Positions 23,806-35,260 of a DNA stretch of 64,000 bases are shown one piece after another (within the stretch, counting starts at the first letter, position 1; every line of letters begins with the position of its first letter). Below the pieces are notes generated by a model, which searched no databases, had not been told where the DNA came from, and worked only from the letters and a program-made list of their open reading frames with translations. The position numbers and the translations under genes were made by a program. The stretch covers positions 27,026,183-27,090,182 of the forward strand of contig CM059560.1 of the NCBI GenBank assembly GCA_030386875.1. Reading direction: 5' to 3'. This stretch comes from Morinoia aosen (lineage: Eukaryota; Arthropoda; Malacostraca; Amphipoda; Talitridae).

Positions 23806-24045
23806 GAGTTTGACATGGGTTCGGATGAATTAAATTCCGAGTAAGGTTTGTAGTGGATGCAGAGGAAGCAAATTCCGAGTAGGGTTTGACGTGTGTTTAG
23901 ATGAAGTCAATTCCGAGCAGGATTTGAAATGTGTTTGAATGAAGTAAATTACGGGTAAGGTTTGACATGGGTTTGGATAAAATGAATTTCGAGTAAAGTT
24001 TCACATATGGATGAATACAAGGGTTATGTGGAGGGTTTGATGGCA
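23806..24045. repeat. Decayed 38-39 bp tandem repeat, about 5-6 copies
   Basis: The unit core is GGTTTGACATGGGTTTGGAT followed by GAA...AATTCCGAGTAA. Copies differ at many positions and one carries indels. It follows the 16-bp array within 400 bp and shares no obvious sequence with it. Confidence 0.8.
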
Positions 24046-25844
24046 GTTTAGTTTACACGCTATTATTTATAAGCAGGTTCAGACTAGAGCTGAGGACGAT
24101 TAATTTAATTCATTTGAAGATAAGTTGTCAGAAAGTTGTACGAGGCTTTCCTCAAATTGTTGACATTTATCTAACTAGAATATTACTAAAGTGCTGTAAT
24201 GCGTGAATCGGTTATATCATCACACGATACACTTTAAGTATTGTTTGCTGAGACTGCAGAGCCTTCATTGAATTTGGCTTTTGCTGTAATGAAAGCGAAG
24301 ATTTTTTTATCACAATAAAACCGTAATTTTAATAACTTGGTAGATTGTTCATTTTCTTTGTAGATTTTTTGGTATTTTTGATCGTGATGCATTGTCATTA
24401 CATTCGTCTTAGAATCAATGGATTCATTTCCAAATAAATTCAGTCATCGTATAATCTCTTCCTACTTTAATCTTTTAGTTCATATTCGCCGCATACTTTT
24501 CAGTTGGACTCAATCTTTTTAATACCAACGTTGTCTGTCCATGAAAAGTAATAAGCATTCTGTTTGGAAGTGCTGGTGCTTCTCTTGATACGAACAGTGT
24601 CACGAACTTCATGTTGCCTCTGCCACAGCCTTATCTTATTTGAATGGAACATCCAATGCGCATTTCTGGTGCAAGAATGTCGTTGATAAATTTCGTTAGA
24701 TCAAAGTAAAGTTACCTTACAGAGGATATGACTCCTTCTTCATGCAGTGTTGCCGGAGGCCGAGAAGTGATAGCTAGGGAACAAAAAAGTCTTTCATTAC
24801 AAGTGGGCGCAGCCGACGATGCACCTGTTGCTAGAGAACATGTTTGTTATGTTGCACGCTCTGCTGCAGCGGCGTCCAAACAAACGCCCGCCATGTCGTA
24901 CATGACACCCAAACAGCACCGCCCGCGCATAGAGCTCGCCTTCCAAACAAGCTGCTCTCATCTCGGACTCGTAGAGGGTCAAGTCGAGCATCAGGTTCCA
25001 ACTTCTACTCTCAGACGAAAAGCTCTGGTGCTTGAATTACCCAAAAACGAAAACGGTTCTGATCTCTTCTGGAGAGTCTAGGATGGCTGTTATCGATGTT
25101 TCCTTTCCACGTCGCATAGCGGTTGTTTAATTTTGTGTAATGCGGTCTATTAACGAGTGAGTTACTGTTGCCAGCTTTGCCTTTGGAATTAACTTCGACT
25201 ATGTTAACTTATTATTATATTAACTTATTATTATTATGGAGCTATAGGGTGCCCATAATATAAAAAGGTTACGAAGGTGGGAGATGGAAGAAAGTTGATT
25301 GAGTCACTTGAAATAATTGTGAAATGTTGGGAATTATTTGACCAATTTGCCTTATCGATGACCAACAGCCTCAGTCTCCATCTTTTTTAAAGTTCTTCAG
25401 CCTAAATTTTTAATTCAAATGAGGTGCTTTTTAATTCTATTACCATCTATAAGCTGTTATGAAGATAATAGTTTCATAGTAATTAAATTTAGAAAACCTA
25501 TTCAAGTTGTTCCAAATTTGCACGCGAGGAGTCATATGCGAAAATTGAAAGCGGAGAATTTGTTTTTATTTTTATAGAAATGCGAGCTTGTCTGTGTTCA
25601 AGTACTTTGATGGATGGATTACATTAGTACTTAGTGTTATATACCTGTCTATTTCGTGTTATGTAATTTATTCAAAGCTCTACCATCAAAAGGGTTATTA
25701 ATTTTTTACTACTTCAAAGTGTTCATTTCCTTTTCTTCATTTATCTCAACGTTGTTCTCGTTCCCTTCATTTCCCCCATATTTCGTCGTGAATCAATCAA
25801 TTAAGCGTTGCCGGTAATGCCACTCGTAGACATATTTATATACG
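24046..25844. other. Mostly unique AT-rich DNA
   Basis: Besides the open frame at 24728-25081, no gene or repeat is supported. A short TTATTA-rich run lies at 25205-25240. Confidence 0.4.
24728..25081 (+). CDS. Unrecognised 117-codon open frame (possible exon)
   Basis: An ATG at 24728 opens 117 codons ending in TAG, in a locally GC-richer, CpG-containing patch. A splice-acceptor-like TTACCTTACAG|AGG lies just upstream, so this could be an internal or terminal exon. The predicted protein (starts MTPSSCSVAGGREV) has no known domain, signal peptide or membrane segment that I can see. Overlapping frames are open on both strands, which weakens the case. Function unknown; it could equally be chance or an old repeat. 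Confidence 0.15.
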   Translation: MTPSSCSVAGGREVIAREQKSLSLQVGAADDAPVAREHVCYVARSAAAASKQTPAMSYMTPKQHRPRIELAFQTSCSHLGLVEGQVEHQVPTSTLRRKALVLELPKNENGSDLFWRV

Positions 25845-26215
25845 GTGTTTGAAAAGTAATAATGCTACTTTGACAGATCATATAAAAACCCAAGTGAACG
25901 AATTTTTAGGAATGATTAAAAATCCAAAGGTTCGTCGTTTCCGAGATATCGAATGTTAGGAGTAGCGTGTATCTATAGTGAGGGCAGAACCTTAAGTCGT
26001 ATAGGTGATGGAAACTCGTTTGATCACGTGAACTTTGTCACGGAATTGGAATAACAAGTATTCAAAATAACCGCCTGCTACGCTAATGCAGATGTAGTAC
26101 ATACGCAGAAGCAATTCCCGGACACGATAGAACACTCCTGGAGGATCTGCACTGAGTCATGCAGCGTCAATTACGTATACCTACGCAATTCATATTGTCG
26201 GAGTTATTTTACAAC
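25845..26215 (-). pseudogene. 3' end of a Tc1/mariner-like transposon
   Basis: Minus-strand translation from about 26180 to 26040 gives PGVFYRVRELLLRM then YYICISVAGGYFEYLL, matching the typical carboxy terminus of this superfamily (arginine-rich helix, then CIxxxGGHFEHLL). The 3' non-coding part follows and ends in a ...TTTTCAAACACCGTATAT terminus at about 25845, resembling terminal repeats of insect elements. A stop interrupts the frame upstream. The 5' remainder is absent. Confidence 0.6.
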
Positions 26216-26929
26216 GCTGACAGCAGACGATAATTAAAGCAAGCATATGCTCCTACAAATTGCGGATCCAAGATCTTAAAGTAAAAAATCTCAAAGAACT
26301 ACAACCTTTACGATTCGCCTCCTTGAAAACGATGAAGGCTTCGATTGTACTTATTCTTGGAAAAGTCGTTCGTTTGAATTTCTATATCTACTGTCAAATT
26401 TTGTGCCATTAGTTTCCGAACACACTGCGAAATTTTGATGCCATTATAATAGCAAATTGCGTGTAATACAATGATACGTTTCTGAAACAAGATCTTAATG
26501 CACCGTATCTTTCATTTATTTTGTAATTAACATTGAACTGACATCTCTTATTTTTCAAAGTGAACAGAAAATAAAACATCTTTAGGAAGCAATTGAGATT
26601 TATGAATAGAAAAAGGAAAGTTACTTACCGCAAATAAACACTGTTAAAATAATAGCCTCATTACTGATATAGATACAAGGTACGATCATGGTAAGATAAA
26701 ACTGAGGACAAAACGGTTGAAGCTAAACGAATTCGAATATTCAACTGAAGTTTAAGTTGAGCAGACTCGTAGTAGTGAATTCAACCAGAGACGAGTGACG
26801 TTAGGGATTAAGTTCAAGAGAAATGCTCAGTTGTCTGAGAGGGAACCTCTTCAATATTCACAGCATCACAGATATATCGAAGAGATGCTTGTGCAGCTTG
26901 AATTTTCGTGTTAGAGCAACGCAATTTAT
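26216..26929. other. Unique AT-rich DNA
   Basis: No feature is supported here. Confidence 0.4.
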
Positions 26930-26941
26930 TTCGGCGTCTAA

Positions 26942-27313
26942 AGACCCCTCAGGGGGATACAATTATTGCATCTATGGGAATTTGCGCTTCCAGGGGGAAG
27001 ATGTGAGGCCCGAGCTGAGAGTTAGGTAGGTCTTCTTTTTGTTGAAATAAAATATTTTTGGCTATGTTAACGACCACCTTTTTCGGTTCACTGCTGTCCT
27101 GTTTTTCAGCACCCACTACTTTCTTCTTCAACTTTTATCTTGTTTCATGAACTTCTTTCCTAGCTTACTGTTTCTATGCCCCTTCTGCATAGGTTCCGCC
27201 TTCCCTAATTCCCATACTAAATGGTGCCTTCCTCCTTCCTCTCTTCGATACCTTTTCCTCTCTTTTTTGTAGCGGTTAGGGAGGCCTATAAACTAACCTA
27301 TAATGTAATCTAA
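26942..27313 (+). mobile_element. Dispersed retroposon-like element, copy 2, with target duplication
   Basis: The insertion is flanked by the identical 12-mer TTCGGCGTCTAA (26930-26941 and 27314-27325), a target-site duplication of retroposon size. The internal sequence is homologous to 18570-18906 in the same orientation. The 5' end reads AGACCCCTCAGGGGGATAC and the 3' end GGCCTATAAACTAACC then TAATGTAATCTAA. No tRNA promoter boxes or coding frame are evident, so it may be a SINE of another origin or the 3' tail of a LINE. Confidence 0.75.
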
Positions 27314-27739
27314 TTCGGCGTCTAAGGAATTCTTTAGGTCTTTCGAAACATTTCTTTTGTTCCGAGCACAAATATATTCATAAATGGACGCAGACTTGAT
27401 GAAACTTTGTAAAGACTAAATTCAGGTATTATATTGATAGATGTACTCTTATACACCGCTATCCTCTTCAACAAAACGGAAGTAATGGGCTCGTAAATAA
27501 AGAAGTGGAATATCACGTTATATGGTCATCGTTGGCACTTTCCAAGTGAGTTGAAGACTTCAAGACAAATAAAGCTTGAGCTCGGAAAACTAAGGCTGGA
27601 AGTCAAATTCCGTAATTGAAGCACAAATTCCTGTATCATGAATCTTTGATTCAGTGTGATCAATGCTTACTAAAAGAAATGTAGAACCTCTTAAAAATAT
27701 TAAATCTTCGTCTAAAGATGGAGGCATCCGTCGACCATG

Positions 27740-28010
27740 AGAACATCAGACCCAACTTTGGTTCTTAAGCTTTCAATCAGAAATCCATCGACTTTGGGAG
27801 CATCAGTCACAACTTGAGCTCTTGAATACAGTGTGTTAGATATCTCGCGGATATGGTAACATCCTGCAGTCACGACTTGAGTTTTAGTATAGTCCACCCC
27901 AGACAACCTTAGACTCCAAGAACATCAGTTACAACCTAGGTGTTTGAATCCGTAGAGTCGGTCAAACATCCTATATGACTGAAAACTTCAGTCGGAACCT
28001 AAACTCTGGA
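27740..28010. repeat. Decayed 60-66 bp tandem repeat, about 5 copies
   Basis: The recurring core is (G/A)ACATCAGTCACAACTTGAG, seen at about 27740, 27799, 27858, 27920 and 27981 with increasing divergence. No open frame is maintained. Confidence 0.55.
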
Positions 28011-28120
28011 AATTGCGGACGAATTTAATTGGGCTTTGCAAGACATGGCAAGCGCCGTGGACGTTGCCATGCGTAGGCTCGAATCATCTCGCGGTCACGT
28101 CACGAACATTTATAGCGTCT

Positions 28121-28230
28121 CCCCCCCCCCCCCCACCATTCTCAGTTGCCTCCTTGCGTGACCCCCTCCATCCTCATTTCGCCCCCACCTTCCATCCATT
28201 TTTCTAGTCCTTCACCTCCCCATTCCTCTG
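28121..28230. repeat. C14 run and pyrimidine-rich tract
   Basis: A run of 14 C (28121-28134) leads into about 100 bp of C/T-rich sequence immediately upstream of the 29-bp array. The opposite strand is G-rich. The exact C count may be a sequencing-sensitive homopolymer. Confidence 0.8.
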
Positions 28231-28257
28231 CACAACAGGTCGGGTTGCTGTTGTTAA

Positions 28258-28374
28258 AGTACGGGCACCGAGCATGGCTCTTTTCAGCCACGGGCACCGA
28301 GCACGGCTCTTTTCAGCCACGGGCACCGAGCACGGCTCTTTTCAGCCACGGGTACCGAGCACGGCTCTTTTTAA
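28258..28374. repeat. 29-bp minisatellite, left block (4 copies)
   Basis: The unit starts GGGCACCGAGCACGGCTCTT and ends TTCAGCCAC. The last copy ends in CTCTTTTTAA, whose TTAA (28371-28374) is the insertion site of the adjacent MITE. The units are one G shorter than the 30-bp units across the insertion. Joining both sides across the element restores a normal repeat unit. Confidence 0.95.
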
Positions 28375-28965
28375 CCCTTTCGGTACGATAATTCAAATGG
28401 TTTGGGTAAAAACTTCCAGGGGAAAAAGTTGTGTCATTGCCCTGAATTGTCACTAAAATTGTCCTAGTGTGGGTGCTTTTAGCTTAAGCACGTGCATACT
28501 TCTTTATTTTAATTTTAAATTTTTTTAATCTTTGAAGCTCTATACTTGGCAACAGAAATTATTGGTATTGATAATTAAGTTTGTGTACTTACAAAGAAAT
28601 TATTTATAAGTTCTTGCCCGAATTTATCAAAAATAAACAAAGTTCAGTAAACTTGCTCAAGTGAAATGGAAAGGGTATTATTGAATGTGTTGCTCGGACC
28701 CTGTAGCACGAACTCACGCGTGCCTATGCTACAAGGCCCTATGTTAATTACAGGGTCCTATATATGGTAACCTATGGTAATTTATGCGTGAAGGCTTTTG
28801 GAATTGTTTAAAAACTAGTTTAATGAATTTTCGTAATTTCCCTAATTTTGTTATTTACTCCAAAATATTCCCTAACTAGTTAAATTACTTTGAAACTAGG
28901 TTACATGCCCTAAACTGGAAGCACTAGCCAACTTGGCACTGGAGTAGCCGTCAGTACCGAAAGGG
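28375..28965. mobile_element. piggyBac-type MITE, 591 bp
   Basis: The ends CCCTTTCGGTAC and GTACCGAAAGGG are perfect 12-bp terminal inverted repeats flanked by TTAA on both sides (28371-28374 and 28966-28969), the piggyBac signature. A subterminal inverted repeat (GGACCCTGTA 28696-28705 with TACAGGGTCC 28749-28758) encloses a second short stem (TGTAGCA/TGCTACA). No transposase frame is present, so it is non-autonomous. The insertion lies inside one unit of the 29/30-bp minisatellite. Confidence 0.9.
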
Positions 28966-28969
28966 TTAA

Positions 28970-30018
28970 CCTAGGGTACCGAGCATGGGCTCTTTTCAGC
29001 CACGGGTACCGAGTATGGGCTCTTTTCAACCTCGCGTACCGAGCATGGTTCTTTTCAGCCACGGGTACCGAGCATGGTTCTTTTCAGCCACGGGTACCGA
29101 GCATGGGCTCTTTTCAGCCACGGGTACCGAGCATGGGCTCTTTTCAGCCACGGGTACCGAGTATGGGCTCTTTTCAGCCACGGGTACCGAGCATGGGCTC
29201 TTTTCAATCTCAGGTACCGAGCATGGGCTCTTTTCAGCCACGGGTACCGAGTATGGGCTCTTTTCAGCCACGGGTACCGAGCATGGGCTCTTTTCAGCCA
29301 CGGGTACCGAGTATGGGCTCTTTTCAGCCACGGGTACCGAGTATGGGCTCTTTTCAGCCACGGGTACCGAGTATGGGCTCTTTTCAGCCACGGGTACCGA
29401 GTATGGGCTCTTTTCAACCTCGGGTACCGAGTATGGGCTCTTTTCAATCTCAGGTACCGAGTATGGGCTCTTTTCAGCCACGGATACCGAGTATGGGCTC
29501 TTTTCAGCCACGGGTACCGAGTATGGGCTCTTTTCAGCCACGGGTACCGAGTATGGGCTCTTTTCAGCCACGGGTACCGAGTATGGGCTCTTTTCAGCCA
29601 CGGGTACCGAGTATGGGCTCTTTTCAGCCACGGGTACCGAGTATGGGCTCTTTTCAGCCACGGGTACCGAGTATGGGCTCTTTTCAGCCACGGGTACCGA
29701 GTATGGGCTCTTTTCAACCTCGGGTACCGAGTATGGGCTCTTTTCAACCTCGGGTACCGAGTATGGGCTCTTTTCAACCTCGGGTACCGAGTATGGGCTC
29801 TTTTCAACCTCGGGTACCGATCGCATGGGCTCTTTTCAACCTCGGGGACCGAGCATGGGCTCTTTTCAACCTCGGGGACCGATCGCATGGGCTCTTTTCA
29901 ACCTCGGGGACGAGCATGGGCTCTTTTCAACCTCGGGGACCGATCGCATGGGCTCTTTTCAACCTCGGGGACCGAGCATGGGCTCTTTTCAACCTCGGGG
30001 ACCGAGCATGGCTCTTTT
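28970..30018. repeat. 30-bp minisatellite, right block (about 35 copies)
   Basis: The main unit is GGGTACCGAGTATGGGCTCT followed by TTTCAGCCAC. Variants are zoned: GAGCATGG and two 29-bp units on the left, homogeneous GAGTATGGG in the centre, TTCAACCTC ends on the right, then alternating 33- and 30-bp units (CGATCGCATGG/CGAGCATGG) at the far right. The final copy is again of the 29-bp GGCTC form. Five of six frames are open because the unit has no stop trinucleotides in them, so the 10-residue-repeat frames are not evidence of a protein. Confidence 0.95.
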
Positions 30019-33000
30019 TAGAATAAAGAACAATTTTCTATAAGAAGAATTTAACAAACTTTCTTGACACGGAGTAGTTTTTGTAAATTCTTACAACTTT
30101 CCTTCGTAACTGAAACTCATGCAGTTATACAAGAAGATAATTTTTATTTACTCCAAATTATTCATGTGTTAGTTTTTCACACCTTACATCTGTAAAACAG
30201 CAATAGTGATTTAAATGTTCTATCTACCTGATTTGGTTTTTAAAACGAAACTTCAACTAGCGCGTTTGCACTTTCTAAGGCGACGAGAGCATTCTAAGCA
30301 AACAAACATAAAATTATACCTGTTCAGACCGTTAATACTCATCAATTATTCATTATTTGTATGGTATATACTTTATTTTTCTGATTTCTGACTATGATGT
30401 TGATTCAGACCACGTTTCGAATAAAATATTCTACGTAGTAAAATCTGTTTTAGACATGGCATTTACCATTACTTTTTCATATAATTGTGTATTCATGTAT
30501 TCCAAGAGCAATTTAACTAAGTTAACGATGAGTGACGCACTTATTCAGCGCAATATTGTAATCAACACTATTGAAATTACCGCTAGAACTTGAGATTGCT
30601 CCGAAATCAATATTTTGAGAGCGTTCGCAATATATTACGGTAGTAACACAGGCTATGTCAGGATCAGGAAATGCAGTGTCCTCCTCTCGCCAAGATTATT
30701 TTTGCATCGTGTTATCGTATGTTTTTAACACTTTAACTGAGGCAAGTAAATCTGAAGTTTAATATGCAATTCAAGTTTAAAGTCAACTGTAGAAACCAAT
30801 ATTGAAAATAACAAGCATTAACTGGATCGAGCCTTCACTTAGTTTTGATTGAGTATTTATAAAAATCGAGTTTGACTACTCGTCTGTCTGCAGCAGTATG
30901 AAAATCCCTTCCTATCTACCGGTGGCTCACGTTGCAGTCAAAGTGTTAAAAGTAATACATTAGCAATATAGCCTCGACTTACCATCACAAACTCTGACTC
31001 GCTGGATTACAGATTTCATGATGGGGTTTTAAATGAAACAGTCAACGATCATTGCTATTTGTTTCTAGGTTGCGGGACGTTCTAGACAAATCCAGAATTG
31101 TATTACTACAGTTTTAACCTCTATCCAACACAAATTATACTTTATTTAGCCTTCTTTCATCGTCATATCTTCCGAAAGAGGAAACAGAGCTCGAATTATG
31201 AAAGCGAGCGTCACCGAACAGATACTGAAAGTTGGAGACGCTGATGTGAGCCAGCTGACGTCGAGCCCGGGCCGATGTGGGCCAACCGAGAGAGGACGCA
31301 TTCTCTCGGCTTCCGCGGATTGTTGGAGCTGGGTTTCTTGTTTGAATTCTGGCGAGAGGCCGCTGAATCGCCAGCAAAGCTGGACGGACTTAGCAACCTG
31401 AGGCCGCGTGGGAAGAACCAACACAATGGACATGCGAGGAAATGCTGTGAAACTCTTACATGAAAGAACAAAAAAGTGCGCTAACTTTTCAGCCATCGCC
31501 AATACTGCCATTTTAATTTACCTCTTAGACTTTTGAGTCCAGTGGCTTCTGCGAAACCTTGCGAGTTTTTGAATCCAATCATGTCTCCTTCCTGAAATTT
31601 CAGCTGCATGAGATCTGCCAAGGGTACCAATTCTACCATCGTAGACTGCATCATAACTTCGAGAAATCGGCAACAGTTATCCGATTTGGACGAAGTTGGG
31701 TATACCCTTGAGCGATGGTCGCTTCTAAGGTAAATCGTTCTGATTATTTATAAAAATTACGCGAACATTCACTCAACACATCCAAGGATGCGATGTGAAC
31801 ATGTAATTTTCAGGTACAGACATTTCTGAGTACATGATTTTGCAGCTCCTAACTATATCTGTATACTTCGTAGACATGATCGCATACGACAATGACAGGT
31901 AGCTTATAATTGTATCAAGTTAAAATAAATATATTTTATTATTTCCTGGTCTATTAGTACAGATTGCTACTTCAAGTTATTATCACGATTTTCATTGGTT
32001 CCCAGTGTCAGGGCAAACTCTAGCCCTTAGTTCGATATGCCTACTAGGGCGAAGGATTTGTTGAAGAACCGTATTTGAGGGCTTTCATGAACAAGATTCA
32101 ATATATTTATAATACCAGGATAAACAATCTCAGAAGGTAATGACATTTTTAATTTGAACGCAAGCAAAAGTTAAATATGAGGCAAAAGTTAAATACGAGA
32201 CAAAATGATAACACTAAGGAATAGAATAATCGCAACTTCTACTGAACACGTAGGAAGAACACAATAGGAACACGAATTATACTAAGAGATTACACTGATA
32301 CATAAACTGAGACTGATAAACTGACACTGAGCTGTACTATACTGGCATGGGCAAATGGGTGCTCGTAAGACCTGTAATGAAATAAGAAAACAAAAATTGA
32401 AACCGGTGACTTGACTAGGGCAATTAGTAGAAATCAAAGTAAGCGCAAGTAAATGAAGATTATTGACATCAATTGAAACTCACCAATGACGGGGCAGGAG
32501 GACAGTGCAATACTGGAAGCGGCCTAGCGGTTGAACCAAGAAACAAGCTAAGGAAAAGGAATCGTATTTAAGAAGACCGGATCTATCTACTGACACCCAG
32601 CATTCAGTTTGTTATGTAGTTTTTACTTAGTCACATCTTTGACGTTCACTAGCTTTTGCATACCTTATACGAAAAACTTGCAATTTTGGCGAAAATATGA
32701 ACTCATTATTAAACTGTTTTCTTGATATCAGTCTGAGACTATCCAAATGGTCCTGCAGTTCTCTAATCAAATATTAATTTGATGGGCAGGAAAGTATGAA
32801 TAATGACACAATAGCGCAGCCGGTTCCTTTAAATTTTCTGTATTTAGAGTTAGTTTAGCATTAACTTTTTGTTTTAAAATAGTGTACAATTAATAATCGA
32901 AGATTATTATAAATTAATCGGGATTTGTATATTTTTTCAATTATTTGAACTGCCCAGAGGTTCTGGCCAACCCACGTTAAACATGGGGACGCTGTGACGG

Positions 33001-33409
33001 TCGCTCACTGCAGCCAAATGAGCTAAACTGCTTCACTAAAGAGTCTGTGTAAGACCCAATTCAGCAACACGAGATACAATTATGATAAAAGTGAAGGTAG
33101 TAATCTTACTTATTTTTTTAATATTAATGACTCAGTATAGGAAAATGAAAGACAAAAATTTCCTTTCATGTCTAGGAAATTCATGTTTGTTTTCGTTACT
33201 CCTGAAGAAGCGTTAGAAAGCATGCCATTTCCTTAATGCATGCCCAGGTCCTGCTCCACAGACGTCTTCCTTGGGAGATGCAAGTCCTGTCAAATGCACA
33301 GCAAAAACATGGTAAAATTAAGTGAAATGAGGCACTGGCGCTGGTCACCGTTCTGTCACGTGTAGATATATCTGACATCAAGGCAACTATGATATATGAG
33401 AAGATTTAT
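30019..33409. other. Mostly unique AT-rich DNA
   Basis: One GC-richer patch (31190-31470) is described separately. The rest holds short frames only. Confidence 0.4.
31146..31511 (-). CDS. Unrecognised 121-codon open frame in GC-rich patch
   Basis: A minus-strand ATG at 31511 opens 121 codons (starts MAVLAMAEKLAHFF) ending near 31146. The 31190-31470 core is clearly GC-richer than its surroundings and contains several CpG. No domain or motif was recognised, and other frames on both strands are open over the same patch, as expected from composition. It may be an exon, a repeat or chance. Confidence 0.12.
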   Translation of the reverse strand: MAVLAMAEKLAHFFVLSCKSFTAFPRMSIVLVLPTRPQVAKSVQLCWRFSGLSPEFKQETQLQQSAEAERMRPLSVGPHRPGLDVSWLTSASPTFSICSVTLAFIIRALFPLSEDMTMKEG

Positions 33410-34315
33410 TGAATAGACAGAATATTGAATATCGGAAAAATGATGTTTTGGATGGAGTGGGAGGAGGGTAGAGTGTGGCAGGTGCGCCGTGGGGCTCAAG
33501 TGAAATATGAAGGTAGAGTGGCAGGGCAGCAAGTGGCGAGGGAGGCGTGAGAAATGTAGAAAAGTATGTATTGAAGAGTATGCGGGAAGGATGAGAATCT
33601 TCGTTAATGTGGGGGACTGGGGAATGTGGGATGACGGAGATGTGACAGGAATGATGTAGAGGTGAGTAGGTGTGAGAAAAGTGTGTTGGATTGAAAAACG
33701 AAAAGCTGTCAGAGAATTTTGCAAATATTTTTGACACATTGAGACCTCGAGAACAAATTAGATAAAGAGATGGGTAGAGAACAAAAATGAAACATTAATA
33801 TCAATGTGAATTCGTGATTAGGGGTTAAATTAATGAAGAATGTCGAAATAATTTCAAAAAATTGTTTGAGAACATTTGAGAACGAATGAGTAAGACTTAA
33901 ACCAAAACAAGAGACCAGGAACATCAATGTTGGATAGCAGCGGTTGGCGTTGAGTTGAAACGCTTTTTTTTAGTGAGATTAGTTGGTGGATTGTAACATG
34001 TTGAGGAGACATGGGAGATCTGTTAGGCAAGTGCAGAGTATGGGTGAGTAATTAGGAGGTTGTGAGGAATGTAATGACTGTACAAGTATTAGGAGGAATG
34101 GGACAATCTTAAGATCGGAAGACTGTGAAGGGTGCAAAAAAATTACGGTGACGTGTATTGGAGCAGGATGAGTGTAGGACAATAGTGTTGAATGAAAGAG
34201 GCTCGCGGAAGTATAAGTCATGCAAAACATGCGCGAGGCAAATACGGGATGATAGTGAGGAGTGGAGGGGGATAGTAAAAGGTGTTGGAGTTTGAGGTGT
34301 GTTTGAAGTTACAGC
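33410..34315. other. Purine-skewed block, about 0.9 kb
   Basis: The plus strand is strongly G+A rich (GGAGTGGGAGGAGGG-, GAGGAATGGG-like runs) for most of 33410-33700 and 33960-34315, with a more neutral middle. The minus strand consequently reads several overlapping Pro/Ser/His/Leu-rich frames of 70-127 codons. No fixed period is visible. It could be a very decayed minisatellite or a retroelement fragment. Confidence 0.5.
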
Positions 34316-34919
34316 GCTCACAGTTCACAGTTCAAACTCTCTGAACAGAACAGAATATGAACATCCATCAACGCAGTTGAATTGATAAGCATGCAGAAAG
34401 TACTATTCTGTGATCATTTTTTACCTCTGTGCAAAGAGAATTCGTGGTTTTTCTTTAGCTTATGTCGCAATTGCAAAGGAAAACGTTTAGTTAATAAAAT
34501 GTGTCTTGCAAGGATGGATGACTATAATAGAGATCGTTTACTGTTCCATGCAGTGCTAGTGTATGATTTTACAAATTGTGCGCTATAATTGTTCTAAGTA
34601 CTTATAAATCCTCAATATGCATTGTTATACGTTTCTGGGGCGACGAACGTCAGTGTAGCAAAACAATTTCTCTTTAAAGTATATTGTGAATTGTAACTCC
34701 ATCGAGCAGTAGTATCAGCAGCAAAATACTATATGCGTTTCATTGCACTCAAGTGATACATTATCGTAAACAATTTATTTCGAAGAAACTTCTATATTTG
34801 AGCCTCACGTCACACATGCCTCATGTCAAGGCGTGCGAACTTCATTCATTGGAACGCAGCTCGCTGTGCCTCATCATCCGTAAATAATGACTACTTTCCT
34901 CTTGTATTACGCGACTCGA

Positions 34920-35260
34920 ATTCCGCAAAGCGCGCAAGCTAATCCTCCAATTACAGCGCCGCGCTAGGAACTGCGTGGCTGGGGAGCGCAGAATTCCCGA
35001 GTTCCCAGCAACTGCCCAGCCGACCGGAACTGAGATTTTCCCACGCTGTGCGCATCGACATCGGGTGTGCGCATGTGACGCGAGGCGGCGGGCAGCATTT
35101 GAGGAACAGGGGGACGGCGCAAGGTAACTCCGTTGAGTCGCGTAACTTTGGTCCGGTAATCAATGCTGAATTCGGTGTCGGCTTTGTCAAGCGACCAGCA
35201 CTGCAGTGATAGTAGGTAAATTATTGGCAAGAAGTGGCGGCGTGTTTTTGAGAAACGGTT
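34920..35260. promoter_or_regulatory. CpG-rich island
   Basis: This segment has many CpG (GCGCCGCGC, CGACCGGAACTG, GACGCGAGGCGGCGG) in otherwise AT-rich DNA. In insects such patches often mark unmethylated 5' gene regions or exons. A donor-like CAAG|GTAACT lies at about 35120 on the plus strand, and a 108-codon minus frame crosses it. No transcript structure can be established. Confidence 0.3.

Noticed and set aside
22055..30018. Common origin of the GTACCC arrays and the GGGTACC array
   Set aside because: Only a short GGTACC-like core is shared and the rest of the units do not align.
28985..30043. Frames of 266-352 codons over the 30-bp array, open in five frames
   Set aside because: They are open simultaneously on both strands because the 30-bp unit lacks stop triplets in those registers. 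There is no non-repetitive coding flank, so these are not evidence of genes.
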